From NCBI GenBank assembly GCA_028281535.1, contig JANQJS010000022.1, positions 1-64,000 of the forward strand: a stretch of 64,000 nucleotides of DNA, in the 5' to 3' direction. The notes under the pieces were generated by a model that saw only the letters and a program-made list of their open reading frames with translations, ran no database searches and was not told the DNA's origin. The DNA comes from Sedimentisphaerales bacterium (GTDB taxonomy: Bacteria; Planctomycetota; Phycisphaerae; Sedimentisphaerales; SM23-30). Both the position numbers and the translations under genes were made by a program. Below, piece by piece: positions 8,276 through 17,386 of this stretch (the stretch's first letter is position 1; each line of letters starts with the position of its first letter).

Positions 8276-10960
8276 TTATGGGGCCGGTGTGGTTTTTTGC
8301 TCTAATAATTCCGGCTCAGATGTAATAACCGTTATAGTTTCAGGCTGAGTGAGATATTTTGCCGCGATGGCATTCACATCTTCCAAAGTCACTGCCATAA
8401 TCCGATCTGCATGGTTTTTCGACCAATCATATCCATAGCCGTACAATTCATCCAAAGCCATTGTCATGGCACTATCTGAATTGGTTTGTTTATTCAATAT
8501 CTCAGCATTTATGCGATTACTTTTAGCCAGATCTAACTCTTCAATAGTAATTTCACCTGATGCCGCCTTTTTGATAAGTGAACGCAGCAGATCGATTACC
8601 TGAGGAACTTTTTGAGCTTCACATTGTGCCGTTGCACCAAAATAGCCTGTCAGGAGGCCAAGAAAATTTTCACCCCAAGCGTAATATACCAATTGTTGGC
8701 CACGTAAAGTTTCATGAAACCAACCATTATTGCTTCCAACGATTTCACGCAACACTTCCATTGCATAGCGTTCCTGTACGTTAGAAAGTTTCATGCCTGG
8801 ATATCCGATATAAACAGTCGCCCCCTGTTTTTCCGTCTTTTCAACAAATTTCCGGGAAGTTTTTGGGATAGCATCCTGAGGATAGTCTTCCAACACCATG
8901 GGGGATCCTTTTGGAATACCTGAAAATTTTTCACGCACCATAGCTTCAGCTGTGTTGATATCAATATCACCAAAAACGGCAATCACCATACGCGAACCAA
9001 CGACGGATGCCTTATGAAATTTAGCGATATCTTCACGGGTTAATTGCTCAACAGAATCTTTCAAACCATAGTTTGAAAATTTATAAGGACTGTTCTCGAA
9101 AAAATTCTGGCGAAAATGGCTTCTTGCATTTAACTGCCATGAGTTATTTATTTGCTCGATTGTTGCGAGCGATTCTTGCTTGACCTTTACCAATTCGTCA
9201 TCCAGAAACGTTGGCTTTAAAATCACCTCGCTAAAAATATCAAACGCTTTATCAACATCTTTACTCATCACATCACTTTGATAGTAAAACGTGTTATTTC
9301 CAGCACGTGCTTGTATTGTCCCCCCAACATCATCAAAGAAGTTGACGATTTCTAGTGAAGAATAACTTTCTGTCCCTTTAAGAGACAGCCCTGTCATCAC
9401 ATTCGTGATACCATTTATCGACGCATTTTCATCTAATAATCCGCCCATAACATAGCACTGTATATTTACCAATGGCACTGAAGATTCTTGTTTCAACAGA
9501 ATACGTATGCCATTTTCTAACTCAACCTTCTTCACAACCGTTTGCTTATCTTCAACTGACGTTGTTTCCTCACTTGACTCTAACGGCTTAGAAACTAAAA
9601 TCGCGGCAAGTTCCTTTTGAGGATCAAAGTATTTATTGGCCATCTCGAGAACTTGTTGGGATGTCACTTTTTGCATATTTTCAACATAATTGCGTGAAAA
9701 ATGCGGGTCACCTGTTGCTAAATAATCTTCGGCCATACTTGATGCAATTTGCTCAGCTGTTTGATGGGATTTAATATGATCAAACTGCAATCTATTTTTG
9801 GCACGGTTGAGTTCAGCATCTGAAACAGGTTCCGTTTTTAAGCGTTCCAGCTCCTCGCGAATGGTCGCTTTAACCACTTCTATATTTTCAGGAGCAAGAT
9901 AACAAGTAATTGCAAAACTACCTTTAGCCCAGTTGGGTGTCGAATTCCATGCGGTCACATGCACGACCGTTTGATCTTGTTCACGTAAACGGCGATACAA
10001 CCTTGAGCTTTTACCTTGGCCCAAAATACTGGCCAAAGTGTCCAATGCATAAAGGTCAGGGTGCTGCAATTCAAATGAAGGAAAACCAAAACGCATTTGA
10101 GCAGGACCTCGCAAAGAAGGCATCACCTGAATCATTTCTCTTGGCGCAATCACATCGGGCTCTTCTGGCAACACGTTAACTGGATTTGCTCGACGAACTA
10201 ACCCTTTAAACTCTTTACGAATTGCCTGAAACATGGTTTCTGCATCAATATCACCCGCTATCGAAATGACCATATTATCCGGAACATATTTTTTCTTATA
10301 ATAATCCAAAATCTGTTGCCGAGTCAATTGCTGTACGATGCTTTGATGCCCAATAATGGGATATTTTGCAGGATGAACTTTATAACGCAATTCATCAAAG
10401 ACCTTAAAAAGCTGCCGTCTGGGATCTGTCGCACCCATTTCTAATTCACGCTGAACCACACCCCATTCACGATCAAATTCATCATCAGGAAATGCTGGCT
10501 TTGTGACCCAATCCGCGATTAAATTCAGAGCCGTTCCGACATGTTGTGAAGGAACGGTCAAATAATAGCAGGTCATCGCTTTACTTGTAAATGCATTATA
10601 GCGTGCCCCTGTCTGCTGAATGATCTGGCGGGATTCTTCTTCACTGCGAGTGGTCGTCGTTCCACCCGCTAATAGATGCTCAAACAAATGACTTACGCCT
10701 GAACCCAACAAATCATCTTCATAAATACTTCCTGTACGAACATACAATCTAACAGCGGCAACCGAAGCAGTGTGGTTTTCTTTGACAATAGCCACCATCC
10801 CATTTTCCAGGGTAGCAACAATCTCATCAGGTTCATCGACCAATCGTATTTCTTGTGCGGTCCAGGGAATAACAGCTTCATTACCGGCATCCTGACCAAA
10901 GACATGAATAGGCATGAGTAAAAGAATGAACATCATTTGGGTAAGATTCATTTTCGTCAT
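8276..10960 (-). CDS. M16 family (insulinase-like) zinc peptidase, exported
   Basis: 894 aa with an N-terminal signal peptide (MTKMNLTQMMFILLLMPIHVFG). The first M16 unit carries the inverted zinc motif HLFEH (91-95), with the distal glutamate in VVQRELEMG (Glu172 by family spacing). The second unit (from ~485) lacks HxxEH, as is usual for two-unit M16B-type proteins in which only the N-terminal half is catalytic. These enzymes degrade peptides in the periplasm or act on exported substrates. The ATG at 10960 has GGGGTG upstream. Full length for a fused pair; no sign of damage. Confidence 0.93.
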   Translation of the reverse strand: MTKMNLTQMMFILLLMPIHVFGQDAGNEAVIPWTAQEIRLVDEPDEIVATLENGMVAIVKENHTASVAAVRLYVRTGSIYEDDLLGSGVSHLFEHLLAGGTTTTRSEEESRQIIQQTGARYNAFTSKAMTCYYLTVPSQHVGTALNLIADWVTKPAFPDDEFDREWGVVQRELEMGATDPRRQLFKVFDELRYKVHPAKYPIIGHQSIVQQLTRQQILDYYKKKYVPDNMVISIAGDIDAETMFQAIRKEFKGLVRRANPVNVLPEEPDVIAPREMIQVMPSLRGPAQMRFGFPSFELQHPDLYALDTLASILGQGKSSRLYRRLREQDQTVVHVTAWNSTPNWAKGSFAITCYLAPENIEVVKATIREELERLKTEPVSDAELNRAKNRLQFDHIKSHQTAEQIASSMAEDYLATGDPHFSRNYVENMQKVTSQQVLEMANKYFDPQKELAAILVSKPLESSEETTSVEDKQTVVKKVELENGIRILLKQESSVPLVNIQCYVMGGLLDENASINGITNVMTGLSLKGTESYSSLEIVNFFDDVGGTIQARAGNNTFYYQSDVMSKDVDKAFDIFSEVILKPTFLDDELVKVKQESLATIEQINNSWQLNARSHFRQNFFENSPYKFSNYGLKDSVEQLTREDIAKFHKASVVGSRMVIAVFGDIDINTAEAMVREKFSGIPKGSPMVLEDYPQDAIPKTSRKFVEKTEKQGATVYIGYPGMKLSNVQERYAMEVLREIVGSNNGWFHETLRGQQLVYYAWGENFLGLLTGYFGATAQCEAQKVPQVIDLLRSLIKKAASGEITIEELDLAKSNRINAEILNKQTNSDSAMTMALDELYGYGYDWSKNHADRIMAVTLEDVNAIAAKYLTQPETITVITSEPELLEQKTTPAP

Positions 10961-11039
10961 AATATTTCACCCCAACAGGTAAATCTGATTTGAAATGTTT
11001 TAAGTAAACTAGTTACCAAATTGTGTAAGGCATTCTAAC

Positions 11040-11525
11040 CTAAACATCACGCTGTTTTCGCTCTTCCTTTTCAACTTCTGCCAGATAAGATAAAGTGCGT
11101 TCTAACTCGCTTTTTAAATGACGTACACATAGCAAGCTTTTTACACGCGTCAGCAACTCAAGTTTGTTGACGGGCTTACTAAGAAAATCATCGACGCCGC
11201 TATCTATACCCCGCTCCACGTCCCCGAGTTCATTTAAGGCCGTCACCATAATCACTGGAATATCACGATATTTCGGATCTCCTTTGATTTTTCGACAAAC
11301 CTCAAAACCACTCATACGTGGCATCATTACATCAAGCAGAATCAGATCGGGCTGAGATTTTTCTATTTCCTCGAGACCATAAACACCATCCTCTGCGATG
11401 CGAATCTGGCAATCTAATGTTTCAAGATAGGCACAAAGTAATTCCGCATTCTGTGGATTATCATCGACAATCAAAATTTCTTTTTGCTTGGTTTCGCTAG
11501 AATCTTTTACAGGTTCGCTTGCCAT
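11040..11525 (-). CDS. Single-domain response regulator
   Basis: 161 aa, essentially only a CheY-like receiver (~17-135) followed by a short charged helical tail. It has the acidic pair Asp21/Asp22 in IVDDN, phospho-acceptor Asp65 in LILLDVMMPRMSG, Thr95 in VIMVTALN and Lys117 in FLSKPVN. No output domain is present, so it acts by protein contact. A soluble histidine kinase lies 0.6 kb away on the opposite strand and is a plausible partner. The ATG at 11525 is preceded by AGGGA. Confidence 0.93.
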   Translation of the reverse strand: MASEPVKDSSETKQKEILIVDDNPQNAELLCAYLETLDCQIRIAEDGVYGLEEIEKSQPDLILLDVMMPRMSGFEVCRKIKGDPKYRDIPVIMVTALNELGDVERGIDSGVDDFLSKPVNKLELLTRVKSLLCVRHLKSELERTLSYLAEVEKEERKQRDV

Positions 11526-11674
11526 AGTTCCCTTTTCAAAAAACCGTTATAACTCTCTAATTATTAAACTGTTAGTCATTAATTTGGCATTATAACAAGG
11601 CTTGATCCAGTCGTCCAGCCTGCAAAGCAGTAAAATCAAGCCAAATATTTAGATCTGGACATACCTATCATCGA

Positions 11675-11935
11675 TTATTCATCGCGAAATTGATCAATAA
11701 TTTGTCGAACTTGAGGCAATATATATTGATCTTCCAAACCTGGCAGACCTGACATAGCCTTAGCACTTTGTGCCAATTGATCTGGGAGTGAAGCGGCAGT
11801 ATCAACAAATAAGACCTGTTGACCACGCAAGCAACACAAACCACCCCCTTCACCGCCTAGAAATTCATGACGAACTTCTATTTTAAGCTTTTCTGCCAGG
11901 TCCAATAACTCTGCTAATAAGACATTCTGTTCCAT
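11675..11935 (-). CDS. Small conserved protein of unknown function
   Basis: 86 aa from the ATG at 11935. The frame is open up to a GTG at 12058 (127 aa), but that extension would run almost to the start of the divergent kinase gene and reads as low-complexity, so the shorter form is preferred. The core has an amphipathic helix, EVRHEFLGGEGGGLC, a strand QVLFVDTAASLPDQLAQ, and an acidic C-terminus. From memory, similar short proteins with a GGEGGGLC-type loop occur in other planctomycetes; function unknown. No transmembrane segment or signal peptide. Confidence 0.6.
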   Translation of the reverse strand: MEQNVLLAELLDLAEKLKIEVRHEFLGGEGGGLCCLRGQQVLFVDTAASLPDQLAQSAKAMSGLPGLEDQYILPQVRQIIDQFRDE

Positions 11936-12085
11936 GATTTCAAGTAAACTTTCATCAGTTTCCGATAATGCTCTATATAATTTTGTCGAAAAGTGTCTAT
12001 CTATGATTTGCCTGTATCTTAGCAGAATATTGTGGCAGGCCAAATAGCAAAAATACACAATTAACGCCCATTGCAGGAGAAAGCA

Positions 12086-12868
12086 TTGTCAGGTTTACTA
12101 AAACAAAGACAATCGTTACATCAACGCATCAGAGACAACGAAGCTCAAATCAATCAATTGGAAGAGCAAATCCGTGTCACGCATAAAATGGCATCTATGG
12201 GCACCATGGTCGGTATGGTTGCACATGAATTTAACAATTTGCTCGTGCCCATTATCAATTACGCGGAATTAGCACTAAAAGACGAAGATGATCGCGAATT
12301 AACACACAAAGCTCTCACCAAAACATTAGAACATGGCCAACGCGCTTCAAGTATTGTTAAAAGCATGTTAGGTATGATTCGCATACAAGACCAAATCCAT
12401 GAAGCCATTGATGTCCAAGAACTTGTCAATGAAACCCTACAGTGTATCACGAGAGATCTCAGCAAAGATAAAATTATGGTGTCTCAGGCAATTCCAGACA
12501 CTCTTTTTGTTTTTGGAGATCCTAGCCAACTATTACAGGTCCTCTTTAATATCATCATTAATGCTCGCCAAGCGATGCTCCAACGAGGTGGGACTTTGAA
12601 AATCGAGGCAAAACCTCGTGGCACAAAAACTGAGATCACCATATCTGATACAGGCTGCGGCATACCAGACGATTTAATCGATAAAATATTTGACCCTTTT
12701 GTCTCAACTAAAACGAACGAAACCAAATCAGACCTGAAAGGTACCGGCCTGGGTCTTGCTGTATGCCGAGATATTATCGAAGCTCATCATGGATCAATTA
12801 ATGTAAAAAGCCAGCTTAATCAGGGAACCCTATTTACCATTACTTTACCACAAAACCCAAACACATAA
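12086..12868 (+). CDS. Soluble sensor histidine kinase
   Basis: 260 aa from a TTG at 12086, chosen because AGGAG sits six bases upstream; an upstream TTG at 12071 overlaps that site. An N-terminal coiled coil (~1-35) leads to the HisKA helix with phospho-acceptor His47 in VAHEFNNLLVPI. The HATPase domain has the N box IIINARQAM, G1 SDTGCGIP, F box DPFVSTK and G2 GTGLGLAVC. There is no membrane segment or PAS domain, so its signal is internal or delivered by a partner. It phosphorylates a receiver; the lone response regulator at 11040-11525 is the nearest candidate. Confidence 0.9.
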   Translation: MSGLLKQRQSLHQRIRDNEAQINQLEEQIRVTHKMASMGTMVGMVAHEFNNLLVPIINYAELALKDEDDRELTHKALTKTLEHGQRASSIVKSMLGMIRIQDQIHEAIDVQELVNETLQCITRDLSKDKIMVSQAIPDTLFVFGDPSQLLQVLFNIIINARQAMLQRGGTLKIEAKPRGTKTEITISDTGCGIPDDLIDKIFDPFVSTKTNETKSDLKGTGLGLAVCRDIIEAHHGSINVKSQLNQGTLFTITLPQNPNT

Positions 12869-12886
12869 TCAACGCCCTTATTAAAT

Positions 12887-13858
12887 ATGACCAAACTGTT
12901 TCTACAAAATAATTATTATGCCGCGGTATTGTTAATTTGCTTTTTAAACCTCACACTACTCGGCGAGGACAACAAACCCGCTTCATCTGAACCAACCAAA
13001 GCAAATCAACAATCAGAACATTCTCATATTAACGACAAGGAATTTATATTATCAATCATCAATGATATCAACGAAGCAAATGATCCAAATGACCCAAACG
13101 CACTCATTGAGCCCAATGAAATCCTTGCCTTTGAACAACTACTACATAATATAAAATCAAACCAAAAAGCAAGCCTCCAAAAACCAGCGACTTACTGGCA
13201 GAAACGCTACCATCACCAAGTAACACACCACACTTTTAATGTGACACAATATCCTTACCATCACCAAGGCATACCGTATGCTCAGAAAAATATCATAGAA
13301 ACAATGAAACCTGAAGAGTCACCCGAGACCAAACAGACTCCTGCAAACCAAACTGATTCAAAATTAAGCATTACTGATGACTCCTTAGACGAATGGCGAT
13401 TTAAGCTAGAAATTGTCTATGAACTAATTTACAAATGGCGATCACTCAATGAATCAGACAAAGCGCTCATTGAAATCGTTAGAGGAATCGAATTAACCAG
13501 AACTAACACGAAAATTTACCGACTCAATCCCAAACTCGCCGTTGAAGTCAAAAGAACGCTTGGGCAAATCTCACGAGCAAACTATAAATTTGACATGATC
13601 AGCCGCTTAACGATTAGCACCATCCTTTCCGGAAAACCATCACAAACACTGATAAATCTATTAGACAAACAATACACAGACCTGGAAAGCCTAGTATCCC
13701 TCATAGCCGAACAAAATGATGAAATTGGTGTTGTCATAGGTCTTGGTAAATTTGAAAGAAATCAGGTAGCACCAGAATATCTTCATCGACTAGATTACAC
13801 TGAACACCTCCTGCCAGTCACAACGGCTGACTCACCAGACACTCTCATGCAAAAATAA
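12887..13858 (+). CDS. Exported protein of unknown function
   Basis: 323 aa, starting 18 bp after the kinase stop and so probably cotranscribed, although no good ribosome site is visible before the ATG. Residues ~9-26 form a hydrophobic signal or anchor segment. An Asn/Asp/Pro-rich linker (~60-85) with EANDPNDPNALIEPNE follows, then His/Tyr-rich sequence (~105-135), then a helical C-terminal region (~170-300). No family was recognised. Linkage to the kinase could mean a role in signal perception, but this is only inferred from position. Confidence 0.65.
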   Translation: MTKLFLQNNYYAAVLLICFLNLTLLGEDNKPASSEPTKANQQSEHSHINDKEFILSIINDINEANDPNDPNALIEPNEILAFEQLLHNIKSNQKASLQKPATYWQKRYHHQVTHHTFNVTQYPYHHQGIPYAQKNIIETMKPEESPETKQTPANQTDSKLSITDDSLDEWRFKLEIVYELIYKWRSLNESDKALIEIVRGIELTRTNTKIYRLNPKLAVEVKRTLGQISRANYKFDMISRLTISTILSGKPSQTLINLLDKQYTDLESLVSLIAEQNDEIGVVIGLGKFERNQVAPEYLHRLDYTEHLLPVTTADSPDTLMQK

Positions 13859-13959
13859 GCCCCTTGCCTTTGCGACAAAATCAATTAAAATAGGCCCCTG
13901 GAAATAGTTAACTGAGAAATCTATCATTATATTGATTTTAGCAACGGAAAGGTTATTTT

Positions 13960-14865
13960 ATGGCGTTAAAGCAAGTAATCCGCCTCGGACACTCACCCGA
14001 CCCTGATGATGCATTTATGTTTTATGGCCTGGCGAAAGGGTTTGTGGACAGCGGCCCCTTTGAGTTTGAGCATATCCTCAAAGATATACAGACTTTAAAT
14101 GATTGGGCACTGGAAGGAAAACTCGAGGTGACGGCTGTAAGTGTGCATGCGTATGCGTACCTTCAGGATCAATACGCGATTCTGACCAGCGGCGCAAGCA
14201 TGGGTGCGACTGAATTGGCTGATTACGAACCCCAACCTGGTATCGATTCATTCGAAACGCAAAAAACCTCAACGGGCGCTCACGGGCCCATGATCGTTGC
14301 GAAAGAAAATGTCCAACTCGAAGATCTTAAAGATAAAACCATTGCTGTTCCCGGTACCCGCACCAGTGCTTTTCTAGCTCTACAACTTGCGGTCGGATCA
14401 GTTAATTATGAAGTCATGATGTTTGACGAAATCATAGATGCCGTAGAAGAGGGTCGCGTTGACGCTGGCCTGATCATCCATGAAGGCCAACTCACCTATC
14501 AAAATCACGGACTTACCTGCCTACTGGATCTAGGAAAATGGTGGTTTGAAAAAACAAGCCTCCCTATGCCATTAGGCTGCAATTTAATACGTCGTGACTT
14601 AGGCCCGGAAATCATGAGCCAGGTCAGCGAAATCTTGAAACAAAGTATCCTCTATAGCCTGCAACACCGCGACGAAGCAGTGGAATATGCTTTACAATTT
14701 GGTCGCGGCCTTGACAATTCGCTCGCAGATCAATTCGTAGGATTATATGTTAATTCTTGGACCATTGATTACGGCCCCAAAGGACGTAAAGCTCTCCAAG
14801 AATTTCTAGATAAAGGACACCAGGCCGACTTGGTGCCACAAGTTCGACCACTTGAATTTGTATAA
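13960..14865 (+). CDS. mqnD: 1,4-dihydroxy-6-naphthoate synthase (menaquinone futalosine pathway)
   Basis: 301 aa, usual length for MqnD. It opens with RLGHSPDPDDAFMFYGL, equivalent to the SPCPNDTF-type start of the family. It continues with VSVHAYAYLQDQYAILTSGASMG, a GPMIVAKE strand and AVPGTRTSAFLAL, and has the HEGQLTY segment with the family histidine. The enzyme converts cyclic dehypoxanthine futalosine to 1,4-dihydroxy-6-naphthoate in the cytoplasm. No other mqn gene is in the window. GGAAAGG lies before the ATG. A bidirectional terminator follows. Confidence 0.92.
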   Translation: MALKQVIRLGHSPDPDDAFMFYGLAKGFVDSGPFEFEHILKDIQTLNDWALEGKLEVTAVSVHAYAYLQDQYAILTSGASMGATELADYEPQPGIDSFETQKTSTGAHGPMIVAKENVQLEDLKDKTIAVPGTRTSAFLALQLAVGSVNYEVMMFDEIIDAVEEGRVDAGLIIHEGQLTYQNHGLTCLLDLGKWWFEKTSLPMPLGCNLIRRDLGPEIMSQVSEILKQSILYSLQHRDEAVEYALQFGRGLDNSLADQFVGLYVNSWTIDYGPKGRKALQEFLDKGHQADLVPQVRPLEFV

Positions 14866-14941
14866 TAATTGAATCTCAATAAAGTATTACTTTGATGTCA
14901 TGCATTAAATTGAAAAGTATACATCAAATTTTATCAGCGCA

Positions 14942-14976
14942 AAAAAAATGCTCACGAAAATGTGAGCATTTTTTAT
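14942..14976. terminator. Bidirectional intrinsic terminator between mqnD and folC
   Basis: The stem ATGCTCAC / GTGAGCAT encloses the loop GAAAAT. It is flanked by an A-run on the left and a T-run on the right, so it can stop transcription from both convergent genes. Confidence 0.9.
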
Positions 14977-14996
14977 ATCTTAATTTTACTGTTCAT

Positions 14997-16370
14997 CTAA
15001 ACCAAAACAGCTTCCTGTTCTGCAAAAAGATTTTTGGCTTCACCCACCAAATAGAAGCTACCTGTAATACAAATCAAATCACCTGTTGTAATCGCAGGAG
15101 AAGCGACCTGAATGGCTTCCTTGAGGTTTCTGGCAGTCTGGCACATTTTACCACAAATATCGGTATATTTAGCAGCAAGATCTTCAGGATATACGGCACG
15201 CGGCGAATTGACGCGTGTGAAAATCACTTTGTCTGCACCATATTGCAATTCACGAAGCATGCCATCGACATCCTTGTCTTCACAGCAGCCAAAAATCACT
15301 ACCATAGAATCATAAGGAATATGCTGCCCGGTAGCCTGAATCAAAACACGGATACTTGCAGCATTATGAGCACCATCGACCAACACACGTGGGTCATTGT
15401 TGATAATTTCCATACGACCAGGCAGGTCGGTATTTGCCAATCCATCCACTGCTGAAGTGTCATCAATCTTAAATCCATTCACTTTCAATTGATCCAGTAA
15501 TGACAGAGCCAAACCACAATTCAATGCCTGGTGTTCGCCATACAGAGGCACAGGCAAGTGTTCAAACTTACTGGTACTCGTCGTTAAACAAATTCGGTTG
15601 TGAGGGCCTAAGCTACGTGAAGACTCAAACCGACATGAATAATCAATATCTTTGCCAGTGAAACGCAAAGGCACGCCTAGCTTATTCGCTTCGGCACGTA
15701 GAACCTTAGCAACCTCAGGCTCCTGACTAACAGAAATGACAGGCACATCCTTTTTGAAAATCCCTGCTTTTTCCGTAGCAATCGCTTTTAAAGTAGACCC
15801 CAATTGACGCTGGTGATCCATGCTAATACTGGAAATCCCTATCGCCTCAGGCTCAATCACATTTGTGCTATCCAGTCGACCACCTAAGCCAGTCTCAATG
15901 ATGGCAATATCTACTTTTTCATTGGCAAAATGCAAAAAGGAGACAACAGTCAAAATCTCAAAAAAAGTGGGAGGATCTTTTTCCATTTTACGGATAAAAG
16001 GTGCTACTTTTTTGATTAAACGTGTTAGCCCAGCTTCACTGATCATTTGACCTTTGATCTGGATACGCTCACGTAGATTCAAGACATGAGGTGATATGTA
16101 CATTCCAACCTTGAGACCGCTGGCTTTGAGCATTTCTCCCAGCATGGTGCAAGTAGAACTCTTGCCCTTTGTACCAGCAATATGGACAGATTTGAACTTT
16201 TTATGCGGATCACCCAGTTCTTTGAGCAATTTGGTCATTCGCTTTAAGCTAAATGTGTCCTCATTGTATTTGTATCTCTTTGCTGATTCGTAATTTGTGT
16301 AACTGAACAAAAACGAAATCGCTGATTTATAGCTAGAGATCGTCGTCGTTTTTTTGGCTTTACTAATCAC
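14997..16370 (-). CDS. folC: Bifunctional folylpolyglutamate synthase / dihydrofolate synthase
   Basis: 457 aa. The Mur-ligase-type ATP loop is HIAGTKGKSSTC (~63-74). Further family blocks are GMYISPHVLNLRERIQI, ETGLGGRLDSTN, ISMDHQRQLGSTLKAIATEKAGIFK, and the C-terminal DGAHNAAS. It adds glutamates to folates and may also make dihydrofolate. The start is a GTG at 16370 with GGGAAAGAG upstream; an N-terminal extension of ~10 residues precedes the usual beginning. It is monocistronic, convergent with mqnD and divergent from the gene at 16621. Confidence 0.95.
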   Translation of the reverse strand: MISKAKKTTTISSYKSAISFLFSYTNYESAKRYKYNEDTFSLKRMTKLLKELGDPHKKFKSVHIAGTKGKSSTCTMLGEMLKASGLKVGMYISPHVLNLRERIQIKGQMISEAGLTRLIKKVAPFIRKMEKDPPTFFEILTVVSFLHFANEKVDIAIIETGLGGRLDSTNVIEPEAIGISSISMDHQRQLGSTLKAIATEKAGIFKKDVPVISVSQEPEVAKVLRAEANKLGVPLRFTGKDIDYSCRFESSRSLGPHNRICLTTSTSKFEHLPVPLYGEHQALNCGLALSLLDQLKVNGFKIDDTSAVDGLANTDLPGRMEIINNDPRVLVDGAHNAASIRVLIQATGQHIPYDSMVVIFGCCEDKDVDGMLRELQYGADKVIFTRVNSPRAVYPEDLAAKYTDICGKMCQTARNLKEAIQVASPAITTGDLICITGSFYLVGEAKNLFAEQEAVLV

Positions 16371-16455
16371 TGCTCTTTCCCTGTGTAGTAGAGTTTGTTA
16401 AACTAACCATAGCCCTTCAGTATAGATCGAAATTATTGGAATTTCAAGCCTTAAG

Positions 16456-16484
16456 TTGTTTAATTTGAAATATTTAGTTATAAT
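16456..16484 (+). promoter_or_regulatory. Sigma-70 type promoter for the 16621-aroB transcript
   Basis: TTGTTT (16456-16461) and a perfect TATAAT (16479-16484) are separated by 17 bp. They lie in the folC / 16621 divergent gap and point towards the membrane protein and aroB. Confidence 0.65.
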
Positions 16485-16567
16485 ACGCATTGTGATAGTT
16501 CATTCTTTTATAACTTGCTGTCAACAATAACCATACGAGGCTAACCTAATTTAAACGCTTTAAACAG

Positions 16568-16592
16568 CGGCTGTGAGAAACTCACAGATCCG
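16568..16592 (+). promoter_or_regulatory. Leader hairpin upstream of gene 16621
   Basis: CTGTGAG-AAA-CTCACAG forms a perfect 7-bp hairpin at 16571-16587, flanked by CGG and CCG that could extend it. There is no T-run, so it is not a simple terminator. It lies in the predicted 5' untranslated region. Confidence 0.45.
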
Positions 16593-16620
16593 TTAACTTA
16601 GGTACTATTTAACGATTATT

Positions 16621-17367
16621 ATGGCAAACATTGAAAGAAAACGGCATCCGACCAACTTAACAGCCATGTTGCTTTTGTTACTATTATCTACGCTATTATC
16701 AGACGTTTGTTTGGCAAAAAATGACTCCCTGCTCCATTTACCTTGTGGCTCGGAGACAGCGAATACGAGCCCTGCCCTGGCTGATACCCAAGACCGAATC
16801 GATACGCTTGACCAGGCAGGCCTATACGAGCTCATCAATAAAGCGAAGCTGAAACTCCCTTTCTCCCCGTTCAAATGCATTATTTCGCCCCAGCACTTGC
16901 TAGATTGCCCAGAAAATTACCGTGGCTTTCTGTTAAAATTTGAGGTCCTGCTTCATAACGAATCAGAGCCACTCATTGTTTCACGTGAAACAGAGCCCCC
17001 TCAGGAATACGTGGCAGCCAAAATCACAGGTAATCATATCAATTCAAAGTATCATTTACATTACCCAACTATCATTATCTTACCAGAAAACTCCACAAAG
17101 CTGGTTGACCGAATGAGCCTGGAAGGGTATTTTTATATGATCCTACGAACTCAGACACAGGCGAGCAAAAATGACAAAGGTCCCAAGCAATTGGACTATC
17201 TGGTATTTGTGGCCAACCGCCTGACTGAAATCAAAGATAAAGAAAATTTATCGACGAATAAGGAAACGCCTAAACCATATTTTTTAATTGGCACGATCAT
17301 CCTGGTGATGATTTGGATTTTCCAGCGACGATATATTTATAATAAATTTAAACGTCCCAAGGCGTAA
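16621..17367 (+). CDS. Signal-peptide, C-terminally membrane-anchored protein of unknown function
   Basis: 248 aa. Residues ~13-32 form a leucine-rich signal peptide (AMLLLLLLSTLLSDVCLA). The predicted exported part (~33-215) contains paired cysteines (PCGS, KCIIS, DCPEN). A single transmembrane helix near residues 223-239 (FLIGTIILVMIWIF) is followed by a short basic tail, giving a type I membrane topology. No family was recognised. It lies 19 bp upstream of the proposed aroB start and probably shares its transcript. Confidence 0.7.
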   Translation: MANIERKRHPTNLTAMLLLLLLSTLLSDVCLAKNDSLLHLPCGSETANTSPALADTQDRIDTLDQAGLYELINKAKLKLPFSPFKCIISPQHLLDCPENYRGFLLKFEVLLHNESEPLIVSRETEPPQEYVAAKITGNHINSKYHLHYPTIIILPENSTKLVDRMSLEGYFYMILRTQTQASKNDKGPKQLDYLVFVANRLTEIKDKENLSTNKETPKPYFLIGTIILVMIWIFQRRYIYNKFKRPKA

Positions 17368-17386
17368 TAACTCAGGAGCAGACACT

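Noticed and set aside
14892-15455. Plus-strand reading frame of 187 codons
   Set aside because: It lies opposite folC, has no ribosome site and resembles no protein; it is a shadow.
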